DNA of 64,000 nucleotides from Opitutia bacterium ISCC 52 (GCA_014529675.2 CP076040.1:4235894-4299893), one strand, 5' to 3'; shown: positions 16,836-25,824, counted from the first letter of the stretch. The notes: generated by a model not told the origin, from the letters alone. Numbers and translations are program-made.

Positions 16836-18263
16836 ATGAAACAATTGTACCGACATACCAAAATCATTTTCACGATAGGGCCCGCAACCGAAAGCGAAGA
16901 GATGCTCGAGCAGCTCATCAACGAAGGGGTCGATGTCTGCCGCATTAATATGGCTCATGCTACTCACGAATGGACCAAAACCACCGTGGCACGTATTCGG
17001 ATGGTCAGTGAAAAATTGGGTAGAGAGATTTCCATAATGATGGATATCAAAGGGCCAGAGATTCGGACCTGTCCTCTGGATGAAGCGATCCAATTGAAGG
17101 AAGGGGACCGGGTTGACCTTTCCACCGAAGCAAACACATTCAAACGGGACGAAGATGGGGGCTATCCCGTTCTAGGAGTGAACTACCCTTCCCTCATTGA
17201 GGACTTGTCCGCTGGAAACAAAATCCAAGTCGATAATGGACTGCTCAAGTTTGAAGTATTGGAGGTGACTGATTCCAGAATCCAATGCAAAGTTCTGATT
17301 GGGGGTAAGCTAACAAGTAGGCGCCACATAAACCTTCCGGGAGTAAAGGTGAACCTACCGGCGATCACCCAAAAGGACAAAAACGATGTTCAAGTGGGAG
17401 TCGAAGCCGGGGTGGACCAATTTGCCCTCTCCTTCGTCAGGGAAGCCACCGACATAGATACTTTGCGTGAGCATTTAGTGAGCATTGGATCTCAATCCAG
17501 AGTTGTGGCTAAGATTGAGGATCAGACAGCCATCAGCAATCTCGACGAAATCATTCGAGCTGCCGACAGCCTGATGGTTGCTCGGGGAGATCTGGGAATT
17601 GAGTGTTCTTTGGAGGAACTGCCCATCATACAGCGCAAAGCAGTTAAGAAGTGTTTGAAACTGGGCAAACCGGTCATCGTTGCGACCCACATGCTGGAAT
17701 CGATGATTGAAAATCCGGTGCCTACGCGAGCAGAAGTTACCGATGTAGCAAACGCCGTCTTTGAGCAAGCGGACTGCATCATGCTTTCGGGCGAAACCAC
17801 AATTGGAAAATTTCCCCTGGAGTGTGTGAAGGTGTTCAAGCGGATCGCACTTCGCATCGAAAGATCTGGTGGAGCGGGCTTCGCGGAAGGCCGCATACTC
17901 AAAGGACCCAAGACGATGATGCTCCGCTCGGCAAAGATCTTGGCCGAAGAACTTAAAGATACTCCGATCTTGGTGTTTACCCGTACAGGTAGATTGGGAG
18001 AGATTCTTTCATCTTTGAGATGCCAAGCCCCCATCTATGCCTTTACCGATCGCCCACGTATACTCAGGCACTTGGTCACCCTTTGGGGAATAGAACCTTT
18101 CTCAATGGAATTCGATGAGGATCCTGAACAAACGATTCAAGACGCTTTCAAGGTGATGCTAGAAAGAGACTGGGTCAAAAAAGGGCAAACACTGGTCGTC
18201 ATTACCAACGCCCTGGCCCATGGCCGCATCATCGATACCCTGCAATTGAGGTATGTGGATTAG
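16836..18263 (+). CDS. pyk: Pyruvate kinase
   Basis: A 475-residue pyruvate kinase catalysing PEP + ADP to pyruvate + ATP. It starts KIIFTIGPAT; RINMAHA aligns with the usual R-x-N-x-SH segment (A in place of the usual S), and MMDIKGPEIRT, the signature segment VAKIEDQTAISNLDEII, VARGDLG, THMLESM and ADCIMLSGET are all in order, with an alpha/beta C-terminal domain. Length and motifs are canonical. It is monocistronic, with a repeat-filled spacer on both sides. Confidence 0.96.
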   Translation: MKQLYRHTKIIFTIGPATESEEMLEQLINEGVDVCRINMAHATHEWTKTTVARIRMVSEKLGREISIMMDIKGPEIRTCPLDEAIQLKEGDRVDLSTEANTFKRDEDGGYPVLGVNYPSLIEDLSAGNKIQVDNGLLKFEVLEVTDSRIQCKVLIGGKLTSRRHINLPGVKVNLPAITQKDKNDVQVGVEAGVDQFALSFVREATDIDTLREHLVSIGSQSRVVAKIEDQTAISNLDEIIRAADSLMVARGDLGIECSLEELPIIQRKAVKKCLKLGKPVIVATHMLESMIENPVPTRAEVTDVANAVFEQADCIMLSGETTIGKFPLECVKVFKRIALRIERSGGAGFAEGRILKGPKTMMLRSAKILAEELKDTPILVFTRTGRLGEILSSLRCQAPIYAFTDRPRILRHLVTLWGIEPFSMEFDEDPEQTIQDAFKVMLERDWVKKGQTLVVITNALAHGRIIDTLQLRYVD

Positions 18264-18387
18264 GAAGGGGGCGCGGGACGAGGGGCACGAGGCGAGGGGT
18301 TGAAAATCGTCCTCGAACTCCTACTCGCCCTTGGCTGTTTCCTCATCCACGGTATTATGTTCAGGCTATTGCTACAGACGTGGCTTT

Positions 18388-18415
18388 GGTAGGGCAATTG
18401 CTTCCAGCAATGCCG
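18388..18415 (+). repeat. GGTAGGG hairpin repeat (family 2), copy b
   Basis: GGTAGGGC, stem ATTGC/GCAAT around a 5-base loop, then TGCCG. It has the same length and layout as copy a at 3353. The stretch 18264-18737 contains this, a G-rich GGGACGAGGGGC tract at about 18269-18300 and a family 1 element, but no gene. Confidence 0.7.
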
Positions 18416-18516
18416 TTTTAAGAAGGAGGAGAAGAGAACGAGGACAATTGAAAAAAGCTACAATACCCAAACTCAAACTACGCGTCTGGTGAAGCCTAGA
18501 TGTGGAGCTTAACGAC

Positions 18517-18643
18517 TGTTCCGAGAAGCGTAGCGCCGACAAGACCGGGCTCAAAGAGAACCGGAACAGTGCGAGGGCGCGAACTCTGGTGCGTAACCGA
18601 GTAATGAAGGAGGCACACTCCTCATGTAGGCGAGAGGATGGGT
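18517..18643 (+). repeat. Modular intergenic element (family 1), copy 2 (most complete)
   Basis: Hairpin module 18517-18568 (TGTTCCG ... CGGAACA) is followed by a GCGCGAACTC...GGTGCGTAAC module and the trailing motif GAAGGAGGCACACTCCTCAT, then GTAGGCGAGAGGATGGG. It is the fullest version in the window. Confidence 0.75.
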
Positions 18644-18737
18644 GTATATCAGTTCCCAGTTAGCAAATCCTCAAAATCCGATTTTCACCCTCCATCCAAT
18701 TCCGAATCCTATACATCCATCCGTCCAAGCGGGCAGG

Positions 18738-19541
18738 TTACTCGGAAATCTGGCTCATCCGATACTGACTGAGCCCATCCTTCATTGCTTCATAGGGATC
18801 GATCGCAGATTCAGTGAAGTGCATGTAGGTGTAAATCAAACGCGGCGAGTCAGATACAAAATCAACTACTCCAAAAATCGTCCGATCTGTAGAATCATCC
18901 AATAAGGTCCAAGGCTCGGAAACCGGGTGCGCCCAACGATCACAATAGCGCCCGACAAAGTCACGCGCATTGGTAGGGCCTAAAAACGGAAGCACTATAT
19001 AAAAGCCTTCACCGACACCCCAGGCACCCAGCGCCTGGCCAATATCTTCAACGGGGGGATTCAATCCCTCAAACTGATCGGAAGCCTTATGAAATCCTGC
19101 CAACCCAATCGTTGAGTTCACCAGGAACTTTCCGGTCTCCTGGAAAGATTCCTCCACTTTTAGCTGCAATAGATTTCCTGCTAAGCGCACAGGAAACTTC
19201 ACATTGTCGAAAAAATTGCTCAATCCATTCTCAACCGGATCTGGTGTGACATCATGATAAAACTGAGCTACAGGCCCCAGCAGCTTCATGTAGAAAAAAT
19301 CATTAAACTCAAAGAGGGTCCGATTGAGCCCAATCAGGGGATCCGGAACAGTATGCACCTCCTCAAACTCTTCCTCAAAGAGGTCCTCATCGCTAAGAAA
19401 AGAGTCTTGGGCAGAGAGTGGCTTCGCCAAAAAGAGGCTGAGGCAAAATAAGGTAGCCACGCTCGAAAGAGTGTGGACCCCCGAGTCCTGCAATTTCTTC
19501 CTCGGTGTCACCACCGATGCTACATTAAAGTCACCTATCAT
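18738..19541 (-). CDS. mlaA: MlaA-family outer-membrane phospholipid transport protein
   Basis: MlaA removes mislocalised phospholipids from the outer leaflet of the outer membrane and passes them to the Mla pathway. The 267-residue product has a signal segment (VATLFCLSLFLAKPLSA) and then the family core: DPLIGLNRTLFEFNDFFY, PVRLAGNLLQLK, FLVNSTIGLAGF, LGAWGVGEGFYIVLPFLGP and R-D. No lipobox Cys is seen after the signal peptide, unlike E. coli MlaA. The ATG overlaps the mlaC stop (ATGA) and is the last gene of the mlaEFDCA operon. The N-terminus before the signal segment is long; a later start is possible. Confidence 0.9.
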   Translation of the reverse strand: MIGDFNVASVVTPRKKLQDSGVHTLSSVATLFCLSLFLAKPLSAQDSFLSDEDLFEEEFEEVHTVPDPLIGLNRTLFEFNDFFYMKLLGPVAQFYHDVTPDPVENGLSNFFDNVKFPVRLAGNLLQLKVEESFQETGKFLVNSTIGLAGFHKASDQFEGLNPPVEDIGQALGAWGVGEGFYIVLPFLGPTNARDFVGRYCDRWAHPVSEPWTLLDDSTDRTIFGVVDFVSDSPRLIYTYMHFTESAIDPYEAMKDGLSQYRMSQISE

Positions 19542-20137
19542 AGCGCTTCCAATTTATTCTCTAATTGGTCAATGAGCTCGTCCCCACCCTTCTTAAGAAA
19601 ATGAGAGTCAAACTGCTTGCGATAATTACTTACGATGCTCACACCCTCGACGAGCAGATCGTAGACCTGCCAACCCGATTCCAGGCGAGCCAAACGGTAA
19701 GACAAGTTGATCTTATTGTCCGGCAGCGTAAGCACCGAAGAAATTTCGATTTTGTTGGCTGACAACTCTAAAGGCTTTTCAAAACTTACCGTTGGGCGCA
19801 CACCTTTTTTGAACTCCTTGGTATAAGTGTGAATCATCAACTCGGTTGCCAGGTCAATAATCTGCTTCTGTTGGTCTTCGCTTAGCTTGGCCCAATTGCG
19901 GCCTAAAGTGCGACGCACCAACACATCGAAGGAAAAGCTTTGCTCAAGCGCTTCTAACACCTGAGTGCGAAGCTGTTCAACGCTCATTGAATCATCAGCC
20001 TGGTACATCACATCGATGACGGCTTCGACCGTGGCTTGCAGTTTTTCCTCTGGTTTATCCTGCCCGAAAAGGGGGATGGAGATCAGAATGGAACTGACTA
20101 GAACGATGAGGGGCTTGTTGAGGAGATGTGGTTTCAT
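19538..20137 (-). CDS. mlaC: MlaC-family phospholipid-binding periplasmic protein
   Basis: MlaC shuttles phospholipids between the outer-membrane MlaA complex and the inner-membrane MlaFED complex. The 199-residue product has a signal peptide (LNKPLIVLVSSILISIPLFG) and the Ttg2D/MlaC fold with FDVLVRRTLGRNW, then L-S-E-D-Q and the C-terminal YDLLVEGVSIVSNYRKQFD. It sits 80 bases after mlaD and overlaps mlaA by four bases. Confidence 0.92.
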   Translation of the reverse strand: MKPHLLNKPLIVLVSSILISIPLFGQDKPEEKLQATVEAVIDVMYQADDSMSVEQLRTQVLEALEQSFSFDVLVRRTLGRNWAKLSEDQQKQIIDLATELMIHTYTKEFKKGVRPTVSFEKPLELSANKIEISSVLTLPDNKINLSYRLARLESGWQVYDLLVEGVSIVSNYRKQFDSHFLKKGGDELIDQLENKLEAL

Positions 20138-20217
20138 TTTTTTGTTTGGTAGACCTTGAGGGAGATGACTTACGAAAGCGGGAAAAGTTTCAAACGATTT
20201 TGTGGAAATAGCTGATC

Positions 20218-20670
20218 CTATTCTTCGTCAATACTGCCGAAGGCAAACCGACTGATGAGGTCCTCAATGTCGACAGCTGATTCGGTATCGACAATGACTT
20301 CACCGGCTTCAAGAGGAATCCTCGAGCCACCTGGGTTGAGAGCGAGAAATTTATCTCCAATCAATCCGGTTGATTTGATGGAAGCGATCGTATCGTCGTC
20401 GAGTACCAGGCCTGTCGGCAGTTTGATTTCTACCATGGCGACCATTTGTTCCTTATTAAGAGTAATGCTGCCAACTGTTCCCACCTTGACGCCGGCTATC
20501 TGCACGGAACTGCCTTCGTTGAGCCCACCGGCATTTAGAAAACGAGCCTGCAAACTGTAGTGATCGCCAGCCCAACGATTACTGCCGACCTGAAGCGCCA
20601 GATACAAGATGGCGATCAAGCCGATAAGGACAAAGATTCCGACGGTGAGTTCTACTTTTTTAGAGTTCAT
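20218..20670 (-). CDS. mlaD: MlaD MCE-domain lipid transport subunit
   Basis: A 150-residue protein with one N-terminal transmembrane helix (TVGIFVLIGLIAILYLALQV) and a single MCE domain (FLNAGGLNEGSSVQIAGVKVG, IKSTGLIGDKFLALNPGG). MlaD forms the hexameric periplasmic ring on the MlaFE transporter. It overlaps mlaF by four bases. It is somewhat shorter than the E. coli protein (183 residues), with a short C-terminal tail. Confidence 0.93.
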   Translation of the reverse strand: MNSKKVELTVGIFVLIGLIAILYLALQVGSNRWAGDHYSLQARFLNAGGLNEGSSVQIAGVKVGTVGSITLNKEQMVAMVEIKLPTGLVLDDDTIASIKSTGLIGDKFLALNPGGSRIPLEAGEVIVDTESAVDIEDLISRFAFGSIDEE

Positions 20671-21383
20671 GAAATGGATTGGAGTTTAGGTTCCAGAAAG
20701 GTTTTTAAATCGGAAGGCGAGTTCGTAAGTAATTCAGAGGGCGATCCCCAGAACGCAATCTTGCCCTGGTCGAGCCAGGCGACCTGGTCAGAGATTTCAA
20801 ACACCTCAGGAACATCGTGGCTGACCATGATCACGGTGAAACCAAATTGCTGACGGTACTGACGAATCATATCGAAGACGCTAAATTTGCGTTCGGGATC
20901 GAGACCCGTAGTCGGTTCATCAAAGAGGATGATCTCTGGCTGGGTAATCAATGCCCGAGCAAGCGCTACCCGTTTCTGCATACCACCGGATATTTCGGCC
21001 GGGTATTTTGCCGACGCATTTTCAAGGTCGAGCTTTGCCAGCATAGCAGTGACACGATCGTTAAGCTCAGACTTCGAAACGCGCTCACTTTCTCGAACCG
21101 GCAGAGCTACATTATCGAATACGGTCATCGAGTCGAAGAGTGCGTTCTGCTGAAAGAGGTAGCTGCAGTGAGGGACGGGATCACCATTGTCCAAGGCAAT
21201 CGTTCCCGCATCAGCTTCGAGCAATCCAGCAATACATTTCAAAAATACGGACTTCCCAATGCCACTTCTTCCAATGAGAGTGGTGTGCTTGCCAAGCGGA
21301 ACTTCCAGATCGATCGTATCCAAGATCACCTGATCACCAAATCGTTTACTGAGCCCCTGTATCAATAATTTGGATGCGCTCAT
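20667..21383 (-). CDS. mlaF: MlaF ABC transporter ATPase
   Basis: A 238-residue ATPase of the Mla (Ttg2A) subfamily. Walker A is GRSGIGKS (Ile replaces the usual Ser/Cys), followed by the Q-loop LFQQNALFDSMTV, signature EISGGMQKRVALARAL, Walker B IILFDEPTTGLDP and the switch MVSHD. It powers phospholipid movement with MlaE. Start and stop overlap mlaE and mlaD respectively, indicating tight operon coupling. Confidence 0.95.
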   Translation of the reverse strand: MSASKLLIQGLSKRFGDQVILDTIDLEVPLGKHTTLIGRSGIGKSVFLKCIAGLLEADAGTIALDNGDPVPHCSYLFQQNALFDSMTVFDNVALPVRESERVSKSELNDRVTAMLAKLDLENASAKYPAEISGGMQKRVALARALITQPEIILFDEPTTGLDPERKFSVFDMIRQYRQQFGFTVIMVSHDVPEVFEISDQVAWLDQGKIAFWGSPSELLTNSPSDLKTFLEPKLQSIS

Positions 21384-22162
21384 GCCTGAAGAAGAAAGGA
21401 AGTGATAATGTAATCCGCAGCGAGGATCACGATACTTGAGTAAACGACCGCACGAGTCGTCGTTTGCGAAACACCACGAGCACCCGGCACATCTGATAGT
21501 CTGTTTGTGAAGTAGCCATTAAAGGCACAGACGGCGGTTGTCAGAAAACCAAAGGAGATGGCTTTGATAAATCCGTCACGCACATGAGTGAAGGTGACTT
21601 CGTCATAGAGCCTATTCCAGTAAGCTCCATGATCGACTCCTAGTAACTCGACACCCGTCAAATGGCCACCCCAGATCGCCACCCAATCAAAGAAAGCCGT
21701 CAGTATGGGAAAACAAATGAGTGCGGCCCATAAACGAGGTGAAACTAAAAACCCAAGCGATTGGATACGCATAGTTTCCAAAGCATCGATTTGCTCAGCA
21801 TTGCGCTGAATGCCCAACTCCGCGGAAAGGGCTGACCCTGCTTGGCCGACGATCATGATGGCGGTAAACACCGGGCCTATTTCCAAGATCGTAGTCAACG
21901 ATACTGCCTGCCCCAAAAGAGTCTCAGAACTAAAGTTCGATAACACGTAGTAAAGTTGAAGCCCCAGAACCAACCCAGTGAACAGTCCCACGATCAAAAC
22001 GATCGGCACACAGCGCACGCCGATCTCATAGACCGCCCGAATCAATTTTTCACCGGCGTGTCGTTGACCAAACAAAGAAACCAGTGAGTGCAGGGTAAAC
22101 ACGGTCAGCTGACCCAATTCGGCCACGGCCCCCACCCCTGCTTGTCCTAGTTTTCTTATCAT
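21380..22162 (-). CDS. mlaE: MlaE ABC transporter permease
   Basis: A 260-residue MlaE/YrbE-family permease with about five to six membrane helices. Typical segments are IVLIVGLFTGLVLGLQ, VFTAIMIVGQAGSALSAELG, QIDALETM and SPRLWAALICFPILT. It is the first gene of the operon; the region upstream (22163-22386) is shared with a divergent gene and carries a hexanucleotide repeat. Confidence 0.94.
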   Translation of the reverse strand: MIRKLGQAGVGAVAELGQLTVFTLHSLVSLFGQRHAGEKLIRAVYEIGVRCVPIVLIVGLFTGLVLGLQLYYVLSNFSSETLLGQAVSLTTILEIGPVFTAIMIVGQAGSALSAELGIQRNAEQIDALETMRIQSLGFLVSPRLWAALICFPILTAFFDWVAIWGGHLTGVELLGVDHGAYWNRLYDEVTFTHVRDGFIKAISFGFLTTAVCAFNGYFTNRLSDVPGARGVSQTTTRAVVYSSIVILAADYIITSFLLQA

Positions 22163-22244
22163 CTGGCTCGTTCTGTTAAACTAACCGGTAGAATGAGATA
22201 TGGTTCCCCTTTGTCCAAAGAATTTATCCCAGGTCTTAAAATGG

Positions 22245-22292
22245 CTTCCTCTTCCTCTTCCTCTTCCTCTTCCTCTTCCTCTTCCTCTTCCT
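22245..22292. repeat. Perfect hexanucleotide microsatellite, (CTTCCT)8
   Basis: Eight uninterrupted CTTCCT units (48 bp) lie in the divergent promoter region, 83 bases upstream of mlaE and about 95 bases upstream of the 22387 gene. It could encode a poly-Ser run but no credible gene contains it. Confidence 0.95.
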
Positions 22293-22386
22293 CTGCAGGC
22301 AATATCCCATATACTTCTTCCCTCGAAAGAAATAACACCGCTCATTTGCAAATTCCGGACTTTCCGTCATTCTATGAGATATCTCC

Positions 22387-23052
22387 ATGAAACCATTCTC
22401 CGGCAATCTAACACAATCAAACCTAAGGATGACTCTGCTACTGGTTGCCATTCCATTTGTGGCGCTGACGGTGGGCATCGGTTGGATTGTGCAAGACAGC
22501 CCTGCTACAGCTTTCAAAGCGTACCAAAGAGCCTTGAGTATCAGCGACTGGGATGCGGCATTGGAGATTTCTGATAGTAACACCATCGAGTATCTGGAAA
22601 GACTCAATGAATGGATCATGGCAGACAGCAGAGAAGAGCTTTACGGGCTCGGCGCATTCGACCAATTCCTTGTTTTAAGAGCACGCTTCGAAGCAAAAAA
22701 GAATCCTTGTGAGAGTCTCGACAATACAGAGCTCTACAGCATTTGGATGAAAGCGCTGGACGTTCGTTCGAAGCTCTTAGAGACGAAGATCATGAATCAG
22801 TACTACTTTGGAGATATCGCAATTGGTCAGCTGTTCAGCTCCAAAACGCATTCCAACACAGGTTTGAAATTCCGGCTGATTCATGAATCAGGCTGGAAAG
22901 TAGATGCGATCGCTCTCATGAGAGCCTATTACGAATCATCAGGTTGTGTCGGAATCAATGAGGAATCAGTGGAGATCGAAAGCCCCACGCATAGCTACCT
23001 CAGCCGACATCCGAGTGAATCGCCACGCATGTCCAATCGACATACGCTTTAG
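22387..23052 (+). CDS. Unrecognised membrane-anchored protein
   Basis: A 221-residue protein that I do not recognise. One N-terminal transmembrane helix (about residues 17-35, LLLVAIPFVALTVGIGWIV) is followed by a mainly helical extracytoplasmic domain containing TAFKAYQRALSISDWDAAL, which resembles a short TPR-like or NTF2-like segment, and a hydrophilic tail with several Ser/Arg residues. It has two Cys residues. It diverges from the mla operon across the microsatellite and converges with the 23049 gene with a four-base overlap. Confidence 0.65.
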   Translation: MKPFSGNLTQSNLRMTLLLVAIPFVALTVGIGWIVQDSPATAFKAYQRALSISDWDAALEISDSNTIEYLERLNEWIMADSREELYGLGAFDQFLVLRARFEAKKNPCESLDNTELYSIWMKALDVRSKLLETKIMNQYYFGDIAIGQLFSSKTHSNTGLKFRLIHESGWKVDAIALMRAYYESSGCVGINEESVEIESPTHSYLSRHPSESPRMSNRHTL

Positions 23053-23648
23053 TCGTTTCCGCGTATAAATCGCTTTGCCTTCTGCCAGCTTTCCAGGTCA
23101 TCGACATCCGATTCTTCCTTTAGCAGGGCAACCGACAATCCTTCTCGCTCACAGATACTAAGTGTCGTTTCGCAAACGGATTCAGTTCCCCAATCAACGC
23201 CAGCAAACAACTCCGGTCGGCTCTGTTTGATACCGATTAAATAGTAACCGCCATCCATCGCAGGACCAATAACTACATCATTGGTGTCCAGCGCGGCAAA
23301 GGCCTCGTCTAATCGTTCCTGATCAACAAAAGGGCAATCACCTCCAAGAAAAATCAGTTTATCACACCCGGTCCTGAACTCCCATTGCATAGAGCGGGTC
23401 AAGCGATCACCTAGCCCCTCTCCCTCTTGCAGGTGATATAGGTAATTCGGTCCCAACCAGCCCTCCATCTCAGACAAGGCATCGGGTGTATAATGGACAT
23501 GCACATTTGCTTCCGGAATCCGTTTCAATAAAAACTCCACCAGCTCGCAGTAAATTATCAAGGCTCCTTCATCCCCGATGGACTTTGCCAAGCGGGTTTT
23601 CACAGCTCCAAGGGTCGGAGCTTTCAAAAAGAGGGAAACGACGTTCAT
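23049..23648 (-). CDS. DUF2064 / TIGR04282-type glycosyltransferase-like protein
   Basis: A 199-residue nucleotidyl/glycosyl-transferase-fold protein. The start at 23648 gives MNVVSLFLKAPTLGAVKTRL, which fits the family N-terminus (xxFxKxPxxGxVKTRL). Downstream are the G-E-G-LGDR segment, FLGGDCPFV and GPAMDGGYYLIG, all typical of DUF2064. Some relatives are annotated in arsenosugar synthesis, but no such genes are next to it, so the substrate is open. The longer upstream frame (to 23714) lacks family similarity. Confidence 0.85.
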   Translation of the reverse strand: MNVVSLFLKAPTLGAVKTRLAKSIGDEGALIIYCELVEFLLKRIPEANVHVHYTPDALSEMEGWLGPNYLYHLQEGEGLGDRLTRSMQWEFRTGCDKLIFLGGDCPFVDQERLDEAFAALDTNDVVIGPAMDGGYYLIGIKQSRPELFAGVDWGTESVCETTLSICEREGLSVALLKEESDVDDLESWQKAKRFIRGND

Positions 23649-23739
23649 TGCTTTAATAATAAAGGACTTTCTAATCCTCATATTATTCCGCGCAGAAGCC
23701 CATAACACAGGCAAGCTGTGAAAAACTTAATCTAATCGC

Positions 23740-23771
23740 TTGACAACATACCAACTGGTCGGTTTTATAAT
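23740..23771 (+). promoter_or_regulatory. Promoter with TetR operator for the tetR gene
   Basis: TTGACA (23740-23745) and a perfect TATAAT (23766-23771) are spaced by 20 bases, with the imperfect palindrome ACCAACTGGTCGGT (23750-23763) lying in the spacer. The same 14-mer recurs at 24439, upstream of the MMPL gene. Confidence 0.75.
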
Positions 23772-23789
23772 GACCAAAAATTAGAAATC

Positions 23790-24401
23790 ATGTCTCCACA
23801 CGTCAAAGCACCTGAAGAAACCAGGGCCCGGATCCTCCAGGTCGCCATGGAAGAAATCCATATGCAAGGATTTCAGGGGGTGAGCATTAATAAGATCGTG
23901 GAGAAAGCCGGGGTTACCAAGGGAGCCCTCTTCCATCACTTTAAGGGTAAGAATGAGCTCGGATATGCCGTGGTTGACGAGGTCATTAGCAGGGAGATCC
24001 ACGAGTTCTGGATTAAACCCATAGCCAATTCTGTCGATCCGGTAAAAGATCTGAAGAAGATACTTTTTGAAGCAAAGAACGAATTCCTCGAGAACCCGGA
24101 AATGCTCGTAAAAGGCTGCCCTCTGAGCAACTTGGCTCACGAGATGGCTCCCCTGGATACCACTTTCCGGGAAAAGATCGAAAATCAGTTTTCGCGCTGG
24201 CGTGGGGTGCTGCAAAAAGCCTTTGAAGCCGGCAAAACCGCTGGCACGGTCAAGCAAGAGGTCGAAGCAGATGTTGCCGCCGTGTTCATCGTCTCAGCCC
24301 TCGAAGGCCTCATCTCTACCTGCAAAAGTTCCCACAATATGGAATTAGCAGCAAAAGTTATGAAAGGCTTTTTCGCCTACCTCGACTCACTGAAAAACTA
24401 G
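23790..24401 (+). CDS. TetR/AcrR-family transcriptional repressor
   Basis: A 203-residue regulator with an N-terminal TetR helix-turn-helix (ARILQVAMEEI, then GVSINKIVEKAGVTKGALFHHFKGKNEL, about residues 12-58) and a helical ligand-binding domain ending with a TetR_C-like segment. It is flanked by two copies of ACCAACTGGTCGGT, one in its own promoter and one before the MMPL transporter gene, so autoregulation and control of that locus are likely. The gene is intact although its presumed target is broken. Confidence 0.92.
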   Translation: MSPHVKAPEETRARILQVAMEEIHMQGFQGVSINKIVEKAGVTKGALFHHFKGKNELGYAVVDEVISREIHEFWIKPIANSVDPVKDLKKILFEAKNEFLENPEMLVKGCPLSNLAHEMAPLDTTFREKIENQFSRWRGVLQKAFEAGKTAGTVKQEVEADVAAVFIVSALEGLISTCKSSHNMELAAKVMKGFFAYLDSLKN

Positions 24402-24438
24402 AAAGAAATAACTCAATATATTTTTTACACCCAAACAT

Positions 24439-24452
24439 ACCAACTGGTCGGT
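24439..24452 (+). promoter_or_regulatory. Second TetR operator, upstream of the MMPL gene
   Basis: ACCAACTGGTCGGT, preceded by ACAT and followed by a T-run, is identical to the operator at 23750-23763. It lies 50 bases before the GTG of the transporter fragment. Confidence 0.75.
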
Positions 24453-24501
24453 TTTTAAAAATTTAACACATCACTCCCATGAAAGACACAACGCCACACC
24501 A

Positions 24502-25194
24502 GTGGAGAACTTCGCGGCCTGGACCATTCGGAACCGCTGGCTGATTTTGATTCTATCAGTTATCTTCACTCTCGGCGCCGGATACGGTGCCAAGAACATT
24601 GAGTTCCTGAACAATTATCGGATTTTCTTTTCGGAAGATAACCCTCAGCTACAAGCGTTTGATCAACTCCAACGCGTTTACACCAAAGACGACCAGGTGT
24701 TGATCGCGATGACTCCAGCTGGAGGAGATGCGTTTGATCGACAATTCCTCGAGGCCATTGAATGGACCACCGCTGAAGCGTGGAAGCTGCCCTTCACCAC
24801 TCGGGTCGACTCGATCACTAATTTCCAAAACTCTGTCGCCGAAGCGGACGACCTCTATGTGGATGATTTGATCATCAATCCGACCGCCATGTCGCAAGCT
24901 GAGTTGGACTACACACAGGAAACGGCTTTGACCGAACCTCTGCTGGCTGAACGCCTCATCACACAAAAAGCCTACGTGACAGGCGTAAACGTCACTATGA
25001 CCTTCCCTGAAAAAGACATCACTGAAGGAACCATTGCCGCAGAGGCTGCCCGTGACCTGGAACAGCGAATTAAAAACAAATTTGCCGGTATCGACGTTCA
25101 CTTAACCGGGATGGTGATGATGAACAACGCGTTAACCGAATCATCGATGATGGATATGCAAACCATCATTCCTCTCATGTATCTGGGAATCATC
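24502..25194 (+). pseudogene. MMPL/RND-type exporter, N-terminal fragment
   Basis: The N-terminus of an RND-superfamily MMPL-type exporter: first transmembrane helix after WTIRNRW, a periplasmic loop with FFSEDNPQLQAFD and DDQVLIAM, then LTGMVMMNNALTESSMMDMQTIIPLMYL entering TM2. Around 25195 the family similarity stops and the sequence switches to the C-terminus of another protein; the transporter frame ends at TGA 25254. About two thirds of the transporter is missing. The start is a GTG at 24502; an ATG at 24480 is in another frame, hinting at a further indel. Confidence 0.75.
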
Positions 25195-25815
25195 AGCAGA
25201 GGAGTCGCACATCGACGCGGCAATCCGGTGGAAGGGGATCGTGGGCGACTTTGATATTGGGGCACACTATTTCAGAGGAAACGGACGCGACCCACTTCTT
25301 ATCCCCCAATTTAAAGAAGACGGACCTGAAAGCTTCAGACCTTTTTTTGGCCAAATTGACCAGTTTGGCATCGACCTACAATAACCCAAAGAAGCCTGGC
25401 TCTGGAAATTTGAAGGACTCACACGATCGGGGTGGGACAAAGTTATGAAGCGTCTGTCGGTGGATATGAATACACGTTTTATGGTGTGATAGGATCGGCA
25501 ACAGATGTAGGTGCCCTTGTGGAGTACCACTACGATTCACGAGGAAGTCGGGCGACCAGCCCCTTCAATCGCGATGTGTTTGCCGGGACCCGAGTTACTC
25601 TGAACGATGAACGAGACACCAACATCATAGCCGGAACATTCTGGGATCGCAGCAACGATACCACCTCTGTTCGTATCGAATTCCAACGCCAGATTGGAGC
25701 CAACTACAAGCTCGAGGTAGAGTTACAAGGCTTTGTGGAAGTCCCAGTCGGGGATCCCTTCTTCTCCTTCCGTAGGGATTCATTTTTGCAGGTGGAATTG
25801 AGGAGGTACTTCTGA
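25195..25815 (+). pseudogene. Outer-membrane beta-barrel protein, C-terminal remnant
   Basis: Reading frames pieced together give the end of a porin-like beta barrel: HIDAAIRWKGIVGDFDIGAH, then DQFGIDLQ; YEASVGGYEYTFYG; ALVEYHYDSRG; FAGTRVTLND; and the terminal LQVELRRYF with the final Phe typical of BAM substrates. The frame is broken by TAA at 25382-25384 and by a frameshift in a G-run near 25425-25435. Such barrel genes often accompany MMPL exporters. The missing DNA between the two fragments is a deletion of probably several kilobases. Confidence 0.65.
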
Positions 25816-25824
25816 GAACTGCTT

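Noticed and set aside
22193-22390. Poly-Ser open frame through the CTTCCT repeat
   Set aside because: The frame exists only because a hexanucleotide repeat is open in several frames; no family features or ribosome-binding site, and it ends at the start of the real 22387 gene.
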